A DNA stretch of 64,000 nt from Bos javanicus (lineage: Eukaryota > Chordata > Mammalia > Artiodactyla > Bovidae), in contig NW_026894323.1 in assembly GCF_032452875.1 (NCBI RefSeq), positions 62,001-126,000 of the forward strand. The letters run 5' to 3'. Below the pieces are notes generated by a model. It had not been told where the DNA came from. It made no database searches and saw only the letters and a list, made by a program, of their open reading frames with translations. The position numbers and the translations under genes are program-made. This document shows, one piece after another, positions 63,811-64,000 of this stretch. The stretch's first letter is position 1; each line of letters starts with the position of its first letter.

Positions 63811-64000
63811 GTATGATAGCAAACACGATCAGCGCATGATCAGTCACATGATCAGAGCCATTAAGTCACGTGATCACTACATGATAGTCATGTGATCAGT
63901 CCATGCTCAGTCACGGTATCAGTGCATGATCAGCCACGTGATCAGTGCATGAACAGCCAGTTGATCATTTCATGATAGCTACGTGATCAGTTCATGATTT

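Larger units (their letters stand above)
55277..64000. repeat. 2473-bp tandem expansion (3.5 copies)
   Basis: Two blocks alternate: a full B block (55277, 57750, 60223, 62696) and a 206-bp B block (56186, 58659, 61132, 63605). Both recur at exactly 2473 bp. The unit joins a slot S7 head (about 910 bp) to sequence also found about 8243 bp upstream (47.7-49.5 kb). Copies look the same by eye apart from the first block and a few bases. The expansion runs off the right edge, so its full copy number is unknown. Confidence 0.95.
62696..64000. repeat. 2473-bp unit, copy 4 (cut by window end)
   Basis: The first 1305 bp of the unit are present. Near 63978 it reads GCTACGTG where earlier copies read GCTATGTG (for example near 61505), one of the few differences between copies; it sits at a CpG. 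Confidence 0.9.

Noticed and set aside
1..64000. Bacterial replication origin or SeqA-type GATC cluster
   Set aside because: GATC occurs twice per monomer simply because TGATCA is part of the unit. There are no DnaA boxes, genes or AT-rich unwinding region.
1..64000. Centromere identity through a CENP-B box
   Set aside because: I saw no TTCG...CGGG type motif in monomers or blocks. The array could still be centromeric, but the sequence does not show it.
1..64000. Telomeric or rDNA spacer repeat
   Set aside because: No TTAGGG-type repeats and no rRNA sequence at either edge.

Overview
The window is one uninterrupted satellite DNA array. I see no gene, RNA gene, transposon or unique sequence on either strand. 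The basic unit is a 23-bp monomer made of two half-units, TGATCAGTGCA (11 bp) and TGATCAGTCACG (12 bp). A common 22-bp variant reads GATAGC where the standard unit reads GATCAGC. The unit length is not a multiple of three and the unit carries TGA on both strands, so canonical arrays close every reading frame. Large size, higher-order structure and CpG decay products (CATGTG, CACATG) point to a eukaryotic nuclear genome with CpG methylation (vertebrate or plant). I do not recognise the satellite and cannot name a species.

The array has several levels. (1) Half-units form 23-bp monomers. (2) Forty-three 'divergent blocks', usually 245-251 bp, interrupt the canonical monomers; each is itself about 11 old, strongly diverged 23-mers in the same phase. 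(3) Blocks come in two types: type A (about 247 bp, with a 4-bp deletion) and type B (251 bp). (4) Seven block-plus-array slots, in the order A B A B B A B and with slot lengths near 1293, 1548, 657, 2132, 1185, 1496 and 2838 bp, form a higher-order repeat (HOR) of about 11.15 kb.

Layout: 1-943 is the tail of an incomplete HOR. 944-12087, 12088-23238, 23239-34182 and 34183-45334 are four consecutive HORs; the third lacks about 205 bp in slot 4. 45335-55276 is a rearranged stretch holding a 1473-bp tandem duplication that starts upstream at about 44.2 kb, a block with an internal 45-bp deletion, and a segment repeated from 12,738 bp upstream. From 55277 to the window end a 2473-bp unit is repeated three full times and once partially, apparently the youngest expansion.

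HORs 1, 2 and most of 3 carry mostly canonical monomers. From about 32.2 kb rightward the same slots carry many more monomer variants, although slot lengths and marker positions match to within a few bases. This is either real local homogenisation or a sign of assembly consensus error. Nothing in the window works as a gene set. Candidate activities are those of the DNA itself: a dense E-box (CACGTG) array, a periodic CpG array, and, if the + strand is transcribed, a dense UGCAUG array.
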